Of a stretch of 64,000 nt of DNA, positions 49,088 through 61,166 are shown piece by piece. Within the stretch, counting starts at the first letter, position 1. Each line of letters begins with the position of its first letter. Origin of the DNA: Calliphora vicina (Eukaryota; Arthropoda; Insecta; Diptera; Calliphoridae). The DNA lies in contig NC_088781.1 in NCBI RefSeq assembly GCF_958450345.1, positions 122,276,431 through 122,340,430 of the forward strand, read 5' to 3'. Below the pieces are notes generated by a model, which searched no databases, was not told where the DNA came from, and was given only the letters and a program-made list of their open reading frames with translations. Made by a program: the position numbers and the translations under genes.

Positions 49088-49752
49088 TTTAAAATTCCAA
49101 TAATTTATATTTTTGAGTGATTTTCGGAAGTGGGCCTTATATGGGGGCTATTACCAATTATGGACCGATCACCATTAAATTTGGTCGTGTGATTTATGCC
49201 TATATGAAATTCTACTATGTTGAATTTTGTGAGTATACCAACATTTTTAAGCGATTTATGCACGTTAAAGTGATTTTCGGAAGCGTGTCTATATGGGAGC
49301 TATGACTAATTATGGACCGATCGTAACAAAATATGGTGACATGAATTTTGTATATATAAAACTTATTTGGAGCGCAATTTGTGGAGATACATTTATAAAT
49401 TAAACATTTATGACCGATAAAGTATAATTTCGGAAGGACATTTGTATGGGGGCTAGGTGAAATAATGCACCAATTTCAGCTAGTTTCAACTTGGGCCGAA
49501 AAAATAATATGTACCAAATTTGATTGAAATATATTCAAAATGGCGACCTCTACTCTGCGCACAATGTTTACATGGACAGCCAGCCAGCCAGCCAACCAGA
49601 CTGACGGACGGACATCCTTTAGTCTTCTCAGAAAGTGATTCTAAGTCGATCGGTATACTTTAAGGTGGGTGTTAGACTAACATTTTTGGTCGTTACAAAC
49701 ATCTGCACAAACGCATAATACCCTCGCCACTATGGTGGTGTAGGGTATAAAA
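49088..49752 (+). repeat. Mini-me/DINE-like repeat, type 2, copy 2
   Basis: Two internal units begin with GTGATTTTCGGAAG and contain ATTATGGACCGATC (near 49120-49320). They are followed by CAGCCAGCCAGCCAACC, GACGGACGGACATCC, GTCGATCGGTATACTTTAAG and a 3' end ACCCTCGCCACTATGG then GTGTAGGGTATAAAA. The frame 49117-49305 arises from the repeat and matches the one at 37225-37440. Confidence 0.7.
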
Positions 49753-50815
49753 ACTAATTTCAGCTTTTACTAACTTAATACTTGTGGCCCATTTAATGCG
49801 GAAAATATCCCAATTTTGGACCTTTTCTAAAAAAATTATTAAAAATATATACACATAATTTTTATAAAAAAAAATTACTATATGCTTTAATACCTGATGT
49901 TGAAGGTTCCATTATAAAATATTTACTTTTAATAGATTTAGCACTAACAATAATCGCTTGAAATGTAAAATTTTTAAATATTTTCACTTTTTTTAAAAAC
50001 AGAAATAATTTGCTAACATTGACCGCTCACTAAAAAAAAATACTTTCTTACAACTTAGTTGATTTATTTTTACAGCTACTGATGTAGAATTGTATCTACT
50101 TTTACCCTATACGAAAATTTATTTATAAATTTCAATTAATCGCCACTTTTATACCATTTGAACCCAACGTGCGGCGCACATTGGTTGAAGTTCATACAAC
50201 GGGCGGCTAAAAATAGAAGAAGTTGTCCAAGAACAATGAAACTTGGCACATAGGCATGTTTTGTTTAAATCAAAAAAAAATTTAAAAATCAAAATGATCC
50301 GCCCACTTTTACGCCCACCTCCCATACAAAGTGAAAATTTATTTTTGACCTACGGCATTGATCTTTTGCGCATAGCATTTTTAAATACTCAGAATCATTT
50401 GTGTGAAATTTGTCCGCCCACTCTTACGCCCACTTCCCATACAACTTGTATTGAAAAAGTTTCATAACTCCCTTGATTTTTAATGCATCAACTCAATTTT
50501 CTCAAAAAATAAATATTATAATTGTAGAATGGGCTCCTGAAAATATATACCTGATCCGCCCACTTTTATGACCATCTCCCATAGAAAAAACATGAATAAG
50601 TAATTTAAGCATAGTCTTTTAATAATCTTGTTTTTCTTTGTCTCATTCTTTTACTTTCGTAATAACTCATGTTATCACTCAACTCTCATTTACTTCTTAA
50701 ATCCTGTATTATTTTATTGATTTATTTTGAAGCTTAGCTATAAATATTTTTTGAAATAAAATTCATTCGCTTATGAACAGTCCACTGGTAAAGTTGACCA
50801 AATTAAAAAGCGGCG
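49753..50815. other. AT-rich repeat-like stretch without a gene
   Basis: TCCGCCCACTTTTACGCCC-like phrases recur near 50297, 50411 and 50555, spaced about 115-145 bp, and suggest an old tandem or transposon-derived segment. The frame at 50243-50467 runs through it. GTGCGGCGCACATTGG occurs at 50169. Confidence 0.4.
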
Positions 50816-51416
50816 TTTTTATACCCTTCACCTTCGTGAGAAGGGTATATATAAGTTTGTCATTCCGTTTGTAATTTCTACATTTTTCATTTCCGACCCT
50901 ATAAAGTATATATATTCTGGATCCTTATAGATAGCGGAGTCGGTTATGCCATGTCCGTCTGTCTGTTGAAATCAGTTTTCTGAAGACCCCAGATATGAGG
51001 AAAAAACCAAGACAATCTCGATTTTTGACCTATATCTGGATTACTAAGACATTAATATAGACAATATGGATATCTAATGATAGATATTTCAAAGACATTT
51101 GCAACGATATAAGACCATAGTAAGTTGGACCTACAATGGGTCAAAATCGGGAAAAAAATTTTAACCCGAATTTTTTTTTTTAAAAAAAAAATTTAAAAAA
51201 CCCAACAAAATTTTTTTAAAATTTAAAAAAAAAAAAATTTTAAATTTAAAAAAAAAAATTTTAAATAATAATCGAAAATTTTTTTTCCAAAAAATGAAAA
51301 AACAACTAAAAAAAAATAAATTTTGTTTACCTAAAAATATTTAAAATTTTGAAGTATAATTTGGTGAAGGGTATATAAGATTCGGCACAGCCGAATATAG
51401 CACTCTTACTTGTTTT
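50816..51416 (-). repeat. Mini-me/DINE-like repeat, type 1, near complete
   Basis: On the plus strand it begins ACCCTTCACCTTCGTGAGAAG, then GACCCTATAAAGTATATATA, GATAGCGGAGTCGG and TGTCCGTCTGTCTGTTG, continues through an A/T run (51168-51270), and ends GGCACAGCCGAATATAGC then ACTCTTACTTGTTTT. The minus strand therefore starts with a TTCGGCTGTGCCGAA hairpin. It matches 21280-21815, 1840-2378 and 63001-63138. Confidence 0.75.
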
Positions 51417-52387
51417 AAATAATAAAAAATAATACTAAAGAGCACAGATTAATACTTTTATAGTCCGATTTGTCCCTTTAAACAAATAAATGAAAAGTAT
51501 TACCCAGCTTTGACGTTGATCAACTGGCTTGGATTTACTTAATAACACTGTGCATCAAATTTCGGGTCATTAAATCTTTCCCGAATGAGACCAACGGGAA
51601 GTGATAGTAGAACATCAGTAGACCAAAACCCCCAAAGGGTTTTAAAAAGTTAGCTCGTATTTTAAAGTTATGCGCCTTTAAAGTTACCATTTTTGAGTAA
51701 AAATTTTTCATATACATATATTTAATGAATATTCTATTGAAGTAAGTCAATCTTTATATAAAGTAATTTTAGTTGAATGTTCTAATCCTAATATACTTAA
51801 AATTCATTAATTTTAACACTTTTTCTAGATTTATTTTTTTATTTTTATAGTTTTTGGTACTTAGATACGCAATTACCAATTTTTGGAGAATTGCTGAATA
51901 TTGCTGTAAAAGTATGGAGTAGTAAAAAAATTAAAAAAAAACTTTTTTTTAACTTTTAGCTGAGACTTCAAGCTGTAATTTGAAATCTTTCGTTAAACAG
52001 CGCTAAAAAGATGCAGTCCACTAAAGTTGATGAACATTGAAATTTTGATGTTGTTAATATTTTGTTCTACGAAATTTTTTATATGGTACTTTTTCAAAAA
52101 TTTTTTAATGCAAATCTCATCTATGGCAATTGTAATTTACAAAAATATACAACAAAGTCGAATGATAAGTTTACTGTGATTGTACCAATAGATTGAATAT
52201 ACATTAAATTTGCATGCCATTTTAAACAAGCGAACATATATGAACTTCGATCGTGTCTGTCCAAACAAATAATAAATATATCAGGCTAATATTACGGAAT
52301 CATAATATTCTGATATCTGACAACAAATTACCAAAAAATTATCCAAATCGGCGAACATGAAAAAAATGAATTTTCAACCATTGTGCG
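51417..52387. other. AT-rich stretch, nothing recognised
   Basis: A 71-codon minus-strand frame (51535-51750) has no motif. No tandem array or terminal repeat was found. Confidence 0.45.
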
Positions 52388-53050
52388 GCGTAGACAAGGA
52401 GTATTCAAGTTTATGTTAAGTTTTATTTAACAACAAGTCAATGGTTCTGATTTAGTTACATTAAAATACGAAAAAGTGCAATATTCTTGAAGGACTGCAT
52501 ATATAAGGTGGTATATTTTTGAATCCAATTGAGATATTGACTTGAGATCTTTTTGGTAAGACCTAAAATTACCTTATCTAAAAAATAAAAATTAGTTCGC
52601 AATAAATGTGGATCAAATTGTTGCTAACATTTGCAATCATATTAAAATTTTGATAAAAATTTTAGTTTTAGAAACTCAATAAATATGTAATCAAATCGTT
52701 ATTTAGTGTAAAAACACTTGTCAAAAGGTCAAAGAGAATCCCGCAATTCCTAAAAATTGGAGCGAAAATCTAAAAAAAATATTTTTTACAACTTTGACCA
52801 TAGGGTCCACATTTTCTTCGGAAAAATGGGACATATTTTTTATACCCAAATATTCTCCATAAAGACAACTTATAGAAAACCATAAAATTGTTTATGTCCT
52901 TAGAGAAAGTTTTTTATAAAAAATGGAGTTTAGTCACCTCTTCTTTTTTTAATTTTTAATTGAAAATCGTTTGGTTTTGAATCCATAATCATTATTGCTC
53001 TGAAATCTTTTGTATATTATTGAATTTTAGGTGTCTAACTAAAAAAACAG
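52388..53050. repeat. Interspersed repeat R4, copy 2
   Basis: This matches 4090-4765: CAAGGAGTATTCAAG at 52398, then after an extra stretch ACTTGTCAAAAGGTCAAAG and GAATCCCGCAATTCC near 52733, and TTAGGTGTCTAACTAAAAA near 53027. It is non-coding and unnamed. Confidence 0.6.
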
Positions 53051-53084
53051 TTTTCTTTTGATATGAAACATATTTGTATGGAAT

Positions 53085-53592
53085 CTTATTTGAATACCAT
53101 TATTTTTATGATATTTATGCTCGATAAAGTTATTTTCTAATGTGGGCTTATATGGCTAATTAATGACCGATCGTCACAAAATTTGGTGGCATGATTTGCG
53201 TATATATGAAACATATTTTTGTTGAATTTTATTTGGATACTAATATATTTCAGAGATTTATGCACATAAATGAAATCTTCGAGAATGGAGGAGCATATAT
53301 GGGAGCTATCGAAAATTGTGGACCGATCGGTACTAAATTTGATAATACAAGTTCAGCTATATAATGGACCTATTGGAGATCTAATGGACCGATTCTAAGT
53401 AAATTCAATAAGCTTAGTCCTTGAGGCAGTATAAAAGTTTTTGCCAAAAAACATTAAATATCAATCGGCTGAGAAAGTTTTTCAGAGCCGATTGATATAC
53501 TTTAAAGTGGGAGCTAGAACATTATTTTTGCACGTTATAAAAATCAGCAATAATCCAATATATCCTCCCCACTATGGTGATGTAGGGTATAA
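53085..53592 (+). repeat. Mini-me/DINE-like repeat, type 2, degenerate copy 3
   Basis: Internal units are recognisable (AATTAATGACCGATCGTCAC near 53157; GGACCGATCGGTACTAAAT near 53320), as is a 3' end CCGATTGATATACTTTAAAG ... CCCCACTATGGTGATGTAGG near 53490-53590. The GACGGACA tract is absent, so it is internally deleted. Confidence 0.6.
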
Positions 53593-54592
53593 CAATAATC
53601 ATCCAAAGAATAATTGCATGGTACCTTCTCTTACTTTAAAGGGAACCCTTGTTTTTTATTTTAATTAATGAGTAAAAAATATAAAATACAAATGTTTCTT
53701 AAACAATGTTCACTCTAAATTCACACTCCCTGTATTTAGTACAGTCACAGGTAATTATAATTACAAACAATCACAAAGTACTTCCGTATATGAAACTATT
53801 AGCACTATTCCACCCTAAATTTTCCTGAAAAAATCACTTCCCTCCCAAGCCGCAGAAAATATATTTCTAATCAATTTCATTATGTGCTTTATTTCAATTG
53901 TTCTACCCATTTTCTCTCATACCTTAAATCAGCTCTTAATCAAAGCAACTGTAGTTATTATTATTTTTTATGAACTAGATTATCTACGCATAATATTTAG
54001 CACACCAGGATGTCTTCATTTTCCATTTCTAACCTTCCTTCATGTTACGCTGCTAATTTCACAATATGCTTATGACAGCGTAATGCGTAGCGTAGATATT
54101 TTTTTAATGCTTGTTGTTAAAATGTGTGAGAAAAACCAGTAGCATGAATTATTCCTTTTTCATGCGAGATTTTTCACAAACTTCAAAGGCACTTAACGCA
54201 TTTTTACAAATCCTGGCACTTGAGCAACGAGTACAAATGAATGCGTAGCTAAAAAAAAACTATAGTTACCTAGCTATTTGTTTTTGTAATGCTTATTCCT
54301 TTGCTCGTTTAACAGAAGCAGCAGCAGGCTGGCTGTCACAGGATGCTAGACTTACGCACACACACACACTCTTGCCTTAACTTACTCTTCAACTCCAGTG
54401 GGTATAATTTTATAATCAAGAGCAAACACAAAGGAATTAAAAACATAGAAATATGCTTAAAAAACGCAAAAAAAAAATTGAAAGTATGTGAAGAGTTGAA
54501 GCACCCTAATATGCAGAAGTTTAAATCCTTAGAAAAAAATGAACACAATGCATGCGTATGCATGTGACAACAAAGCGTATGTTATATTAAAT
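53593..54592. other. AT-rich stretch, no gene recognised
   Basis: A short CA microsatellite (ACGCACACACACACAC) lies near 54354. Frames 53882-54142 and 54343-54567 have no recognisable motif. Confidence 0.45.
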
Positions 54593-57372
54593 ACAATGAA
54601 ATAGCAAAAAAACTTAAAAACGGAAGAAAAAAAGAGAAGAAATAGAAAATATTACAAGCTAGAAATTGAAGAATAAATTTATTTAAATGGGGGTTATTAA
54701 GATATTGTTTACACTTTACTCAAGAACTACTCTAACTCTAGTCTCACTCTAGTCTAACTCTAGTCTAACACTAGTCTAACTTTAGCTGAACTCTAGTCGA
54801 AGTCTACTCAAATTCTAGTGAAACTTAAGTATAACTATAGTCTAACTTAATCTAACTCTAGTCTAACTCAAGTCTAACTCCAATTCTAATTCTAGTCTAA
54901 CTCTAGTCCAACTCTAGTCCAACACTAGTCTAACTCTAGTTCTACCCTAGCCTAACTCTAGTCTAACACTAGTCTAACTTCAGTTGAACTCTAGTCTAAC
55001 TCTAGTCGAACTCTACTCAAATTCTAGTGGAACTTAAGAGTAACTATATAATAACTTAATCTAACTCTAGTCTAACTCAAGTCTAACTCCAATTCTAATT
55101 CTAGTCTAACTCTAGTCCAACTGTAGTCTAACTCTATTCTAACTCTAGTCTAACTCTAGTCTAACTCTAGTCCTACCCTAGCCTAACTCTAGTCTAACAC
55201 TAGTCTAACTTCAGTGGAACTCTGGTCTAACTTTATTCGAACTCTACTCAAATTCTAGTGGAACTTAAGTATAACTATAGTCTAACTTAATCTAACTCTA
55301 CTCTAACTCAAGTCTAACTCCAATTCTAATTCTAGTGTAACTCTAGTCAAACTCTAGTCTAACTCTACTCTAACTATAGTCTAACTCTAGTCTTAGTCTA
55401 GTCTAACTCTAGTCTAACTCTAATCTAACTCTAGTCGAACTGTAGTCTAACTCTATTTAAACTTAAGTGGAACTCTAGTCTACCTCTATTCCAACTCTAG
55501 TCTAACTCTAGTCAAACTCTATTCAAACTTAAGTGGAGCTCTAGTCTAACCTTTACTCCAACTCTAGTCTATCTCTAGTCTTACTCTAGTCTAACTCTAG
55601 TCTAACACTAGCCTAACTCTAGTCTAACTCTATTCAAACTGAAGTGGAACTCTAGTCTATTTCCAGTCTAACTCTAGTCTCACTCTAGTTTAACTCTAGT
55701 CTATCCCTAGTCTTACTTTAGTCTAACTCCAGTAGAACCCTATTCAAACTCTGGTCTAACTCTAGTCTAACTCTAGTCTAACTCTAGTCGAACTCTAGTC
55801 TAACTCTAGTCTAACTCTAGTTTAACTCTAGTCTAACTCTAGTCTAACTCTAGTCTAACTCTAGTCTAACTCTAGTCTAACTCTATTCTAACTCTAGTCA
55901 AACTCTAGTCTAACTCTTGTCTAACTCTTTTTGAACTCTATTAAAACTCTAGTCTAACTCTAGTCTCACTCTAGTCTAACTCTAGTATATCTCTAGTCTT
56001 ACTTTAGTCTAACTCCAGTATGGTCTAATTATAGTCTAACTCTAGTCTAGCTCTACAATGAAATGGCAAAAAAAAAAATAAAAATAAAACCGAAGAAAAA
56101 AGAGAAGAAATAGAAAATATCACAAGCTAGAAATTGAAAAATAAATTTATTTAAATGGGTTATTAAGGAATTGTTTACACTTTACTCTAGAACTACTCTA
56201 ACTCTAGTCTCACTATAGTCTAACTCTAGTCTAACACTAGTCTAACTTTAGCTGAACTCTAGTCGAAGTCTACTCAAATTCTAGTGGAACTTAAGTATAA
56301 CTATAGTCTAACTTAATCTAACTCTAGTCTAACTCTAGTCTAACTCTAGTCTAACTCTATTCAAACTTAAGTGGAGCTCTAGTCTAACCTCTACTCCAAC
56401 TCTAGTCTATCTCCAGTCTATCTCTAGTCTATCTCTAGTCTAACTCTAGTCTAACTCTAGTCTAACACTAGCCTAACTCTAGTCTAACTCTATTCAAACT
56501 GAAGTGGAACTCTAGTCTAATTCCAGTCTAACTCTATTCTCACTCTAGTTTAACTCTAGTCTATCCCTAGTCTTACTTTAGTCTAACTCCAGTAGAATTC
56601 TATTCAAACTCTGGTCTAACTATAGTCTAACTCTAGTCTAACTCTAGTCTAACTCTAGTCTAACTCTAGTCTAATTCTAGTCTAACTCTAGTCTAACTCT
56701 AGTCTAACTCTAGTTTAACTCTAGTCTAACTCTAGTCTAACTCTAGTCTAACTCTAGTCAAACTCTAGTCTAACTCTTGTCTAACTCTTTTTGAACTCTA
56801 TTAAAACTCTAGTCTAACTCTAGTCTCACTCTAGTCTAACTCTAGTCTATCTCTAGTCTTACTTTAGTCTAACTCCAGTAGAACTCTATTCAAAGTCTGG
56901 TCTATTTATAGTCTAACTCTAGTCTAGCTCTACATAGTCTAACTCTAGTCGAACTCTATTCTACCTCCACTCCAACTCTAGTCTAACTCTAGTCTAACTC
57001 TAGTCTAACTCTAGTCTAACTCTAGTCTAACTCTAGTCTAACTCTAGTCTAACTCTAGTCTAACGCTAGTCTAACTCTAGCCAAACTATATTCTAACTCT
57101 TGTCTAACTCTTTTTGAACTCTATTAAAACTCTAGTCTAACTCTAGTCGCATTCTAGTCTTGCTCTTGTCGAACTCTAGTCGAACTGTAGTCTAACTTTA
57201 GTCTAATTCTTGTCTAATTCCAGTCTAACTCTAGTCTATCTCCAGTCTAAATCTAGTCTAACTCTAGTCTAACTCTAGCCTAACTCTTGTCTAACTCTAG
57301 TCTACCTCTAGTCTACCTCTACTATAACTCTAGTCTAACTCTAGTAGATTTCTAGGCTAACTCTACTCTATT
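54593..57372. repeat. 11-bp satellite 3, degenerate, in two higher-order copies
   Basis: The consensus unit is CTCTAGTCTAA, the complement of TTAGACTAGAG. Satellite sequence runs 54718-56053 and 56184-57372. Each block is preceded by the same 125-bp non-satellite segment (ACAATGAAAT..., 54593 and 56054; offset 1,461 bp), so one unit of spacer plus satellite was duplicated. Inside the first block a marker AACTTAAG recurs at about 54822, 55031 and 55262, at 209 and 231 bp, exactly 19 and 21 units. Each unit has one CTAG in the consensus. It is non-coding. Confidence 0.95.
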
Positions 57373-59269
57373 GCTGAAATTTCTGCATTTCAGGTCTCGA
57401 GAGCAATGAAAATCTCAAAAATTAGGACCACCCTAAAATACACACACATAGATATAATTGTAAAACATCAACAATGCTACGCATCTTCTAAATCCTTGCC
57501 ACAAACGCACTATCACACACTTCCTATACATTCAAACAGAAAAAATATATAAAATCCTGTAAAGGACACTGTGCTAAGGTAATATTTAGATGTATGATTT
57601 ACACACACTCATACAAATAAAATTAGAAAAAAAAACAGAACTGCAACAATTTTTCCGTAACCTAATTTTCACCCTGCTGTGTTTCAAATTTAATAAAAAT
57701 GTTTTTTTTTTGTTTCTATTATTTTTCTAACATCTCATTTTTAAAGTTCGCACAATAAAAAAAAAAAATACAAATTTACAGCAAAAAGGATGTACACGGT
57801 GCAGCATGTCCTTAGGGAGTAAACTCTATACTTTTACTACCACTGCCACTAATGGTGCTGTTGCTGCTGTTGTTGTTGTTGCTATTCATCCGTTGCATTA
57901 CTAAGTTTTAATAATAATTGTAGCTGTGCGCTATATGTAGTTGTTGTTATTGTAACATTGCCTTACGTTACGTAGCAATTATTTTCTATTACATTTATTA
58001 CTTACACACATCCCAGTAAAGAATTTTTTGCGACGTTGCTGATGTCAGAATTTTGTAAACTAATTTTGAAAATTTATTAGAAAATGAAGCGGCTCACAGT
58101 GATTCGTTCTCATATATTCACTGGATACAAATAGAAGGTGTAGTTATAGATCTAAGAAACTCAGAACAATAATAGAAAATAATGATTTACTTTATATGGG
58201 AGGTGCCACGCCCCCTATTGCTATCCGATCGATTTTTGGTTAAGCAGTGATAAGAAATTGATTTGTATAAAGTTTGGAGATATTCGAAAATAACAGTTTA
58301 CTTTGTATGGATGGTGCCACGTCCCGGAAAAAGAGTTACGATTTCTTGTCAGCCACTCATATGAAATTCTATACAATGTTCTACCGACATCGGATACGAA
58401 ATCGACAACTTGTGCAGACTGTCGTTACGAATTCGTCAAAAAATGTTTAGTGGGATACTACATAACTACATATGTAAACAGTTTGTGCGAATGCTGCTGC
58501 ATGAGCTACATTTTACTTTAATTTTAATTTGTTGTACAAATTTTTATATGCTGGGAATAAAGCAAATACGAAAAAAAAAATGAAAAACTTCTTACTTTTC
58601 TATCCTGCCTGTTACAGTTTTTCCTTCCTCCAACCACTTTGGCAATTTCAATTGTAATTATTTTCCAATTTTTTTTTTCACATTTCGCTTGTTTTTCTCG
58701 ATTGTGGTTTAATGCGTGGGAAATGTTTGTTTAATGGGATTTTGGGATTCTCATCTTTTAGGTCTTGTTCTGTGGCATGTTTTTTGCCAAGTGTGTTGCA
58801 TTTTCGTTGATTACCACTGCATTACGCTGTCTGGCAAATGAAGTTATCAATTTCAATGTTATGCTCACCCACCCACAATTAATTGAAATGTTGTGATAAG
58901 GGGAAGAAGAGTCTTTTTTTTGTTGAGAAAATTGTTATGGGAAAAATTTCAAGGTTGTAGATTGGTGATTTGAGAAAATTTTGCCGATGAAACAAAGGTT
59001 AATTGCAGCATACGGTAATAAATAACTGTGGCAATTTTATTAGGAAGTTCTTAATACAATTTGGATTTGTGTGAATATTTGGTGCAAAAAATTGTAAAGT
59101 TTAACCAACTCCATTCATTGAAAAGTAGTAGGATTAAAAATAGTTCATATCAATTACCATCCTTACACTTATTGTTGCACAAATTCCCAAAATCTTTAAT
59201 ATATGGCTTGTTTAGACACATACAGTAGAAATTAAACATTTCTGTACGATTAATTTCAATTTCAAGAGG
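57373..59269. other. AT-rich stretch, no gene recognised
   Basis: A GTTGCTGCTGTTGTTG microsatellite lies near 57862. Near 58175-58325 a phrase (TTTACTTTATATGGGAGG, GTGCCACGCCCC) recurs about 112 bp later as TTTACTTTGTATGGATGG, GTGCCACGTCCC, a short tandem duplication. The frame at 58303-58521 starts inside it; it is cysteine-rich at the end but unrecognised. Confidence 0.45.
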
Positions 59270-59540
59270 TCATTTGTATGGAGAAAGATGAAATAATCAG
59301 CCAATATTAATAGGTAGTAAATAAATGTAGTAAATTGTATAGATACATATATTTTCAAAATTGAGTGACATTGCGTGCAAACTCTGCAATGACTACCAGC
59401 CAGCAAGACGGATAGACGGCCGGACATTGTTTAATCGACTCAGAGAGGGAGTCTCATTTATTGGCGTTACAAACTACAGATAAGAAAAATCGTAGAGTTG
59501 GGAATCATTGACCAAATGGTAGCGGTTATAAAATTATCGC
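59270..59540 (+). repeat. Mini-me/DINE-like repeat fragment
   Basis: GTGACATTGCGTGCAAAC, then CAGCCAGCAAGACGG, ATAGACGGCCGGACATTG and TTTAATCGACTCAGAGAG are a divergent copy of the part of the repeat around its (GTCY)n tract. Ends are not defined. Confidence 0.5.
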
Positions 59541-60860
59541 CGGAATGAGATTAGTCCGACCTTTATTTTGATAATCTACGTATTTAGTGGATATACATTA
59601 GTGTTCCAAAAAATTTTTTTTTTGGAATTTTGGAACGCATACCCTCTATTTTTTTTATATATATATAAAACTATAGTTAAATATGAAATTTTGTCTTTCT
59701 ATCATGATTGCAACTCGAGCCGACTTGCGATTTTATTTTGTGGTGCATTTACAAGGGGAAAAAATGCAATTTTTTCAGTTTTTGTAAAAATTTTGCCATT
59801 AAATAATTACTTTTGCAATTCAATTTAAAAGAATCGAAATGTGTACGTAATTGTCATTCTAATAAGATATAAAATACAAAAATTCGTTAAAAAATGTTAA
59901 AGTTATTAAAAAATCGCCAGGCCATTAACGTGTCTCAGGTCACTAGAACATGAAATGTAGGAAAAAAATTAACATATTTTGAGAAATATTAAAATAAAAG
60001 CTTATTTTTACTTAAAATGTATCCATATTTACTTGTGTAGGATACCGTTAACCTATTCGCAGGTATGATTATTTTTTTAACTGCATTTTCAAAACTCCAT
60101 TTTTAAAATTTTGTTAAACAAATTTCAGAATTTTTTGATCATCACATGGAGATTTATTTACAACATAATAGGGAATAAAAATATGAAAAATATATGACAA
60201 TAACTTCTATAGTTTTTCGGTACCTGCGATTTAAATTTTGCAATTTTCGAGAAAAACTAATTTGTTGGCCATATTTTGGCTAATGAGCCGAATTTCCTTC
60301 CTGTTATGATTTTTAAGTAAAAACTATTCAGAATGTTATAGTCCATGCAATTTAAAATATAGTCTGAAAGTTTTACTAAAATCGGAAAACGCCAACCCTT
60401 AAATCGAGAAGGTCAAAAGTAATTTTTTTTCAATATTTGGAATTTCTAATGGAAAGATAGCGAAAGATGGGCCGATTTTGATGAAACTTAAAAAAAATAT
60501 AACATGATGTCTAGTATTTATAATAACAGCACAAAAATTAAAATTAACCCTTAATAGCACTTGGGGTTAAAAAGATACTCAACTTTTAAAATCACGAATA
60601 ACACATTCAATATAAATGGTGCTAACTTTAATGTTTTTCAGAGTTAAATAAACTCAATCATTCAAGTTATTTTTAAAATTTAATAAATCAAAAGTACACT
60701 AAAGTGTTAAAATCAATTTTATTATTCAAAAATCCTCAATAAAATATTAATTACGTTATTAAAGCAAAAATCAGGTATAAATACAATATTTTGCCGTTTG
60801 AAAAATGTATGACCAAAATTGAGCAAAATCGTGAACATTTTTCATAATGGCTTCGTAATA
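59541..60860. other. AT-rich stretch, no gene recognised
   Basis: No terminal repeat, tandem array or protein motif was found. A frame at 59568-59828 is hydrophobic and AT-driven. Confidence 0.45.
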
Positions 60861-61166
60861 CTATTTTCTAATACACAACACAATATTTCAAAATTTGTTT
60901 CCTATACACAGAAAAAAGAATATTTCAATTCAAATATTTGTCACATATTGAACTGGTTTCAATTATTTCATAATTGAATCAAGTATTCATGTGCTCAAAA
61001 TCAAAATTTTCTGATATTTTCTATTGAATTTTGAGTTTTGAATTTTATAATTTTGATATTTGCATATACAATTTTCGTTATTGGTTGAACTTTAAATACA
61101 AAAATTATTGAATATTGAAAAAACAAGAAATAACAAAAATGTGTTTTCAATTACAAAAATTATATA

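Noticed and set aside
58303..58521. A cysteine-rich 72-codon frame as a possible small secreted protein
   Set aside because: There is no signal peptide, the cysteines sit only at the end, and the start lies in a short tandem duplication.
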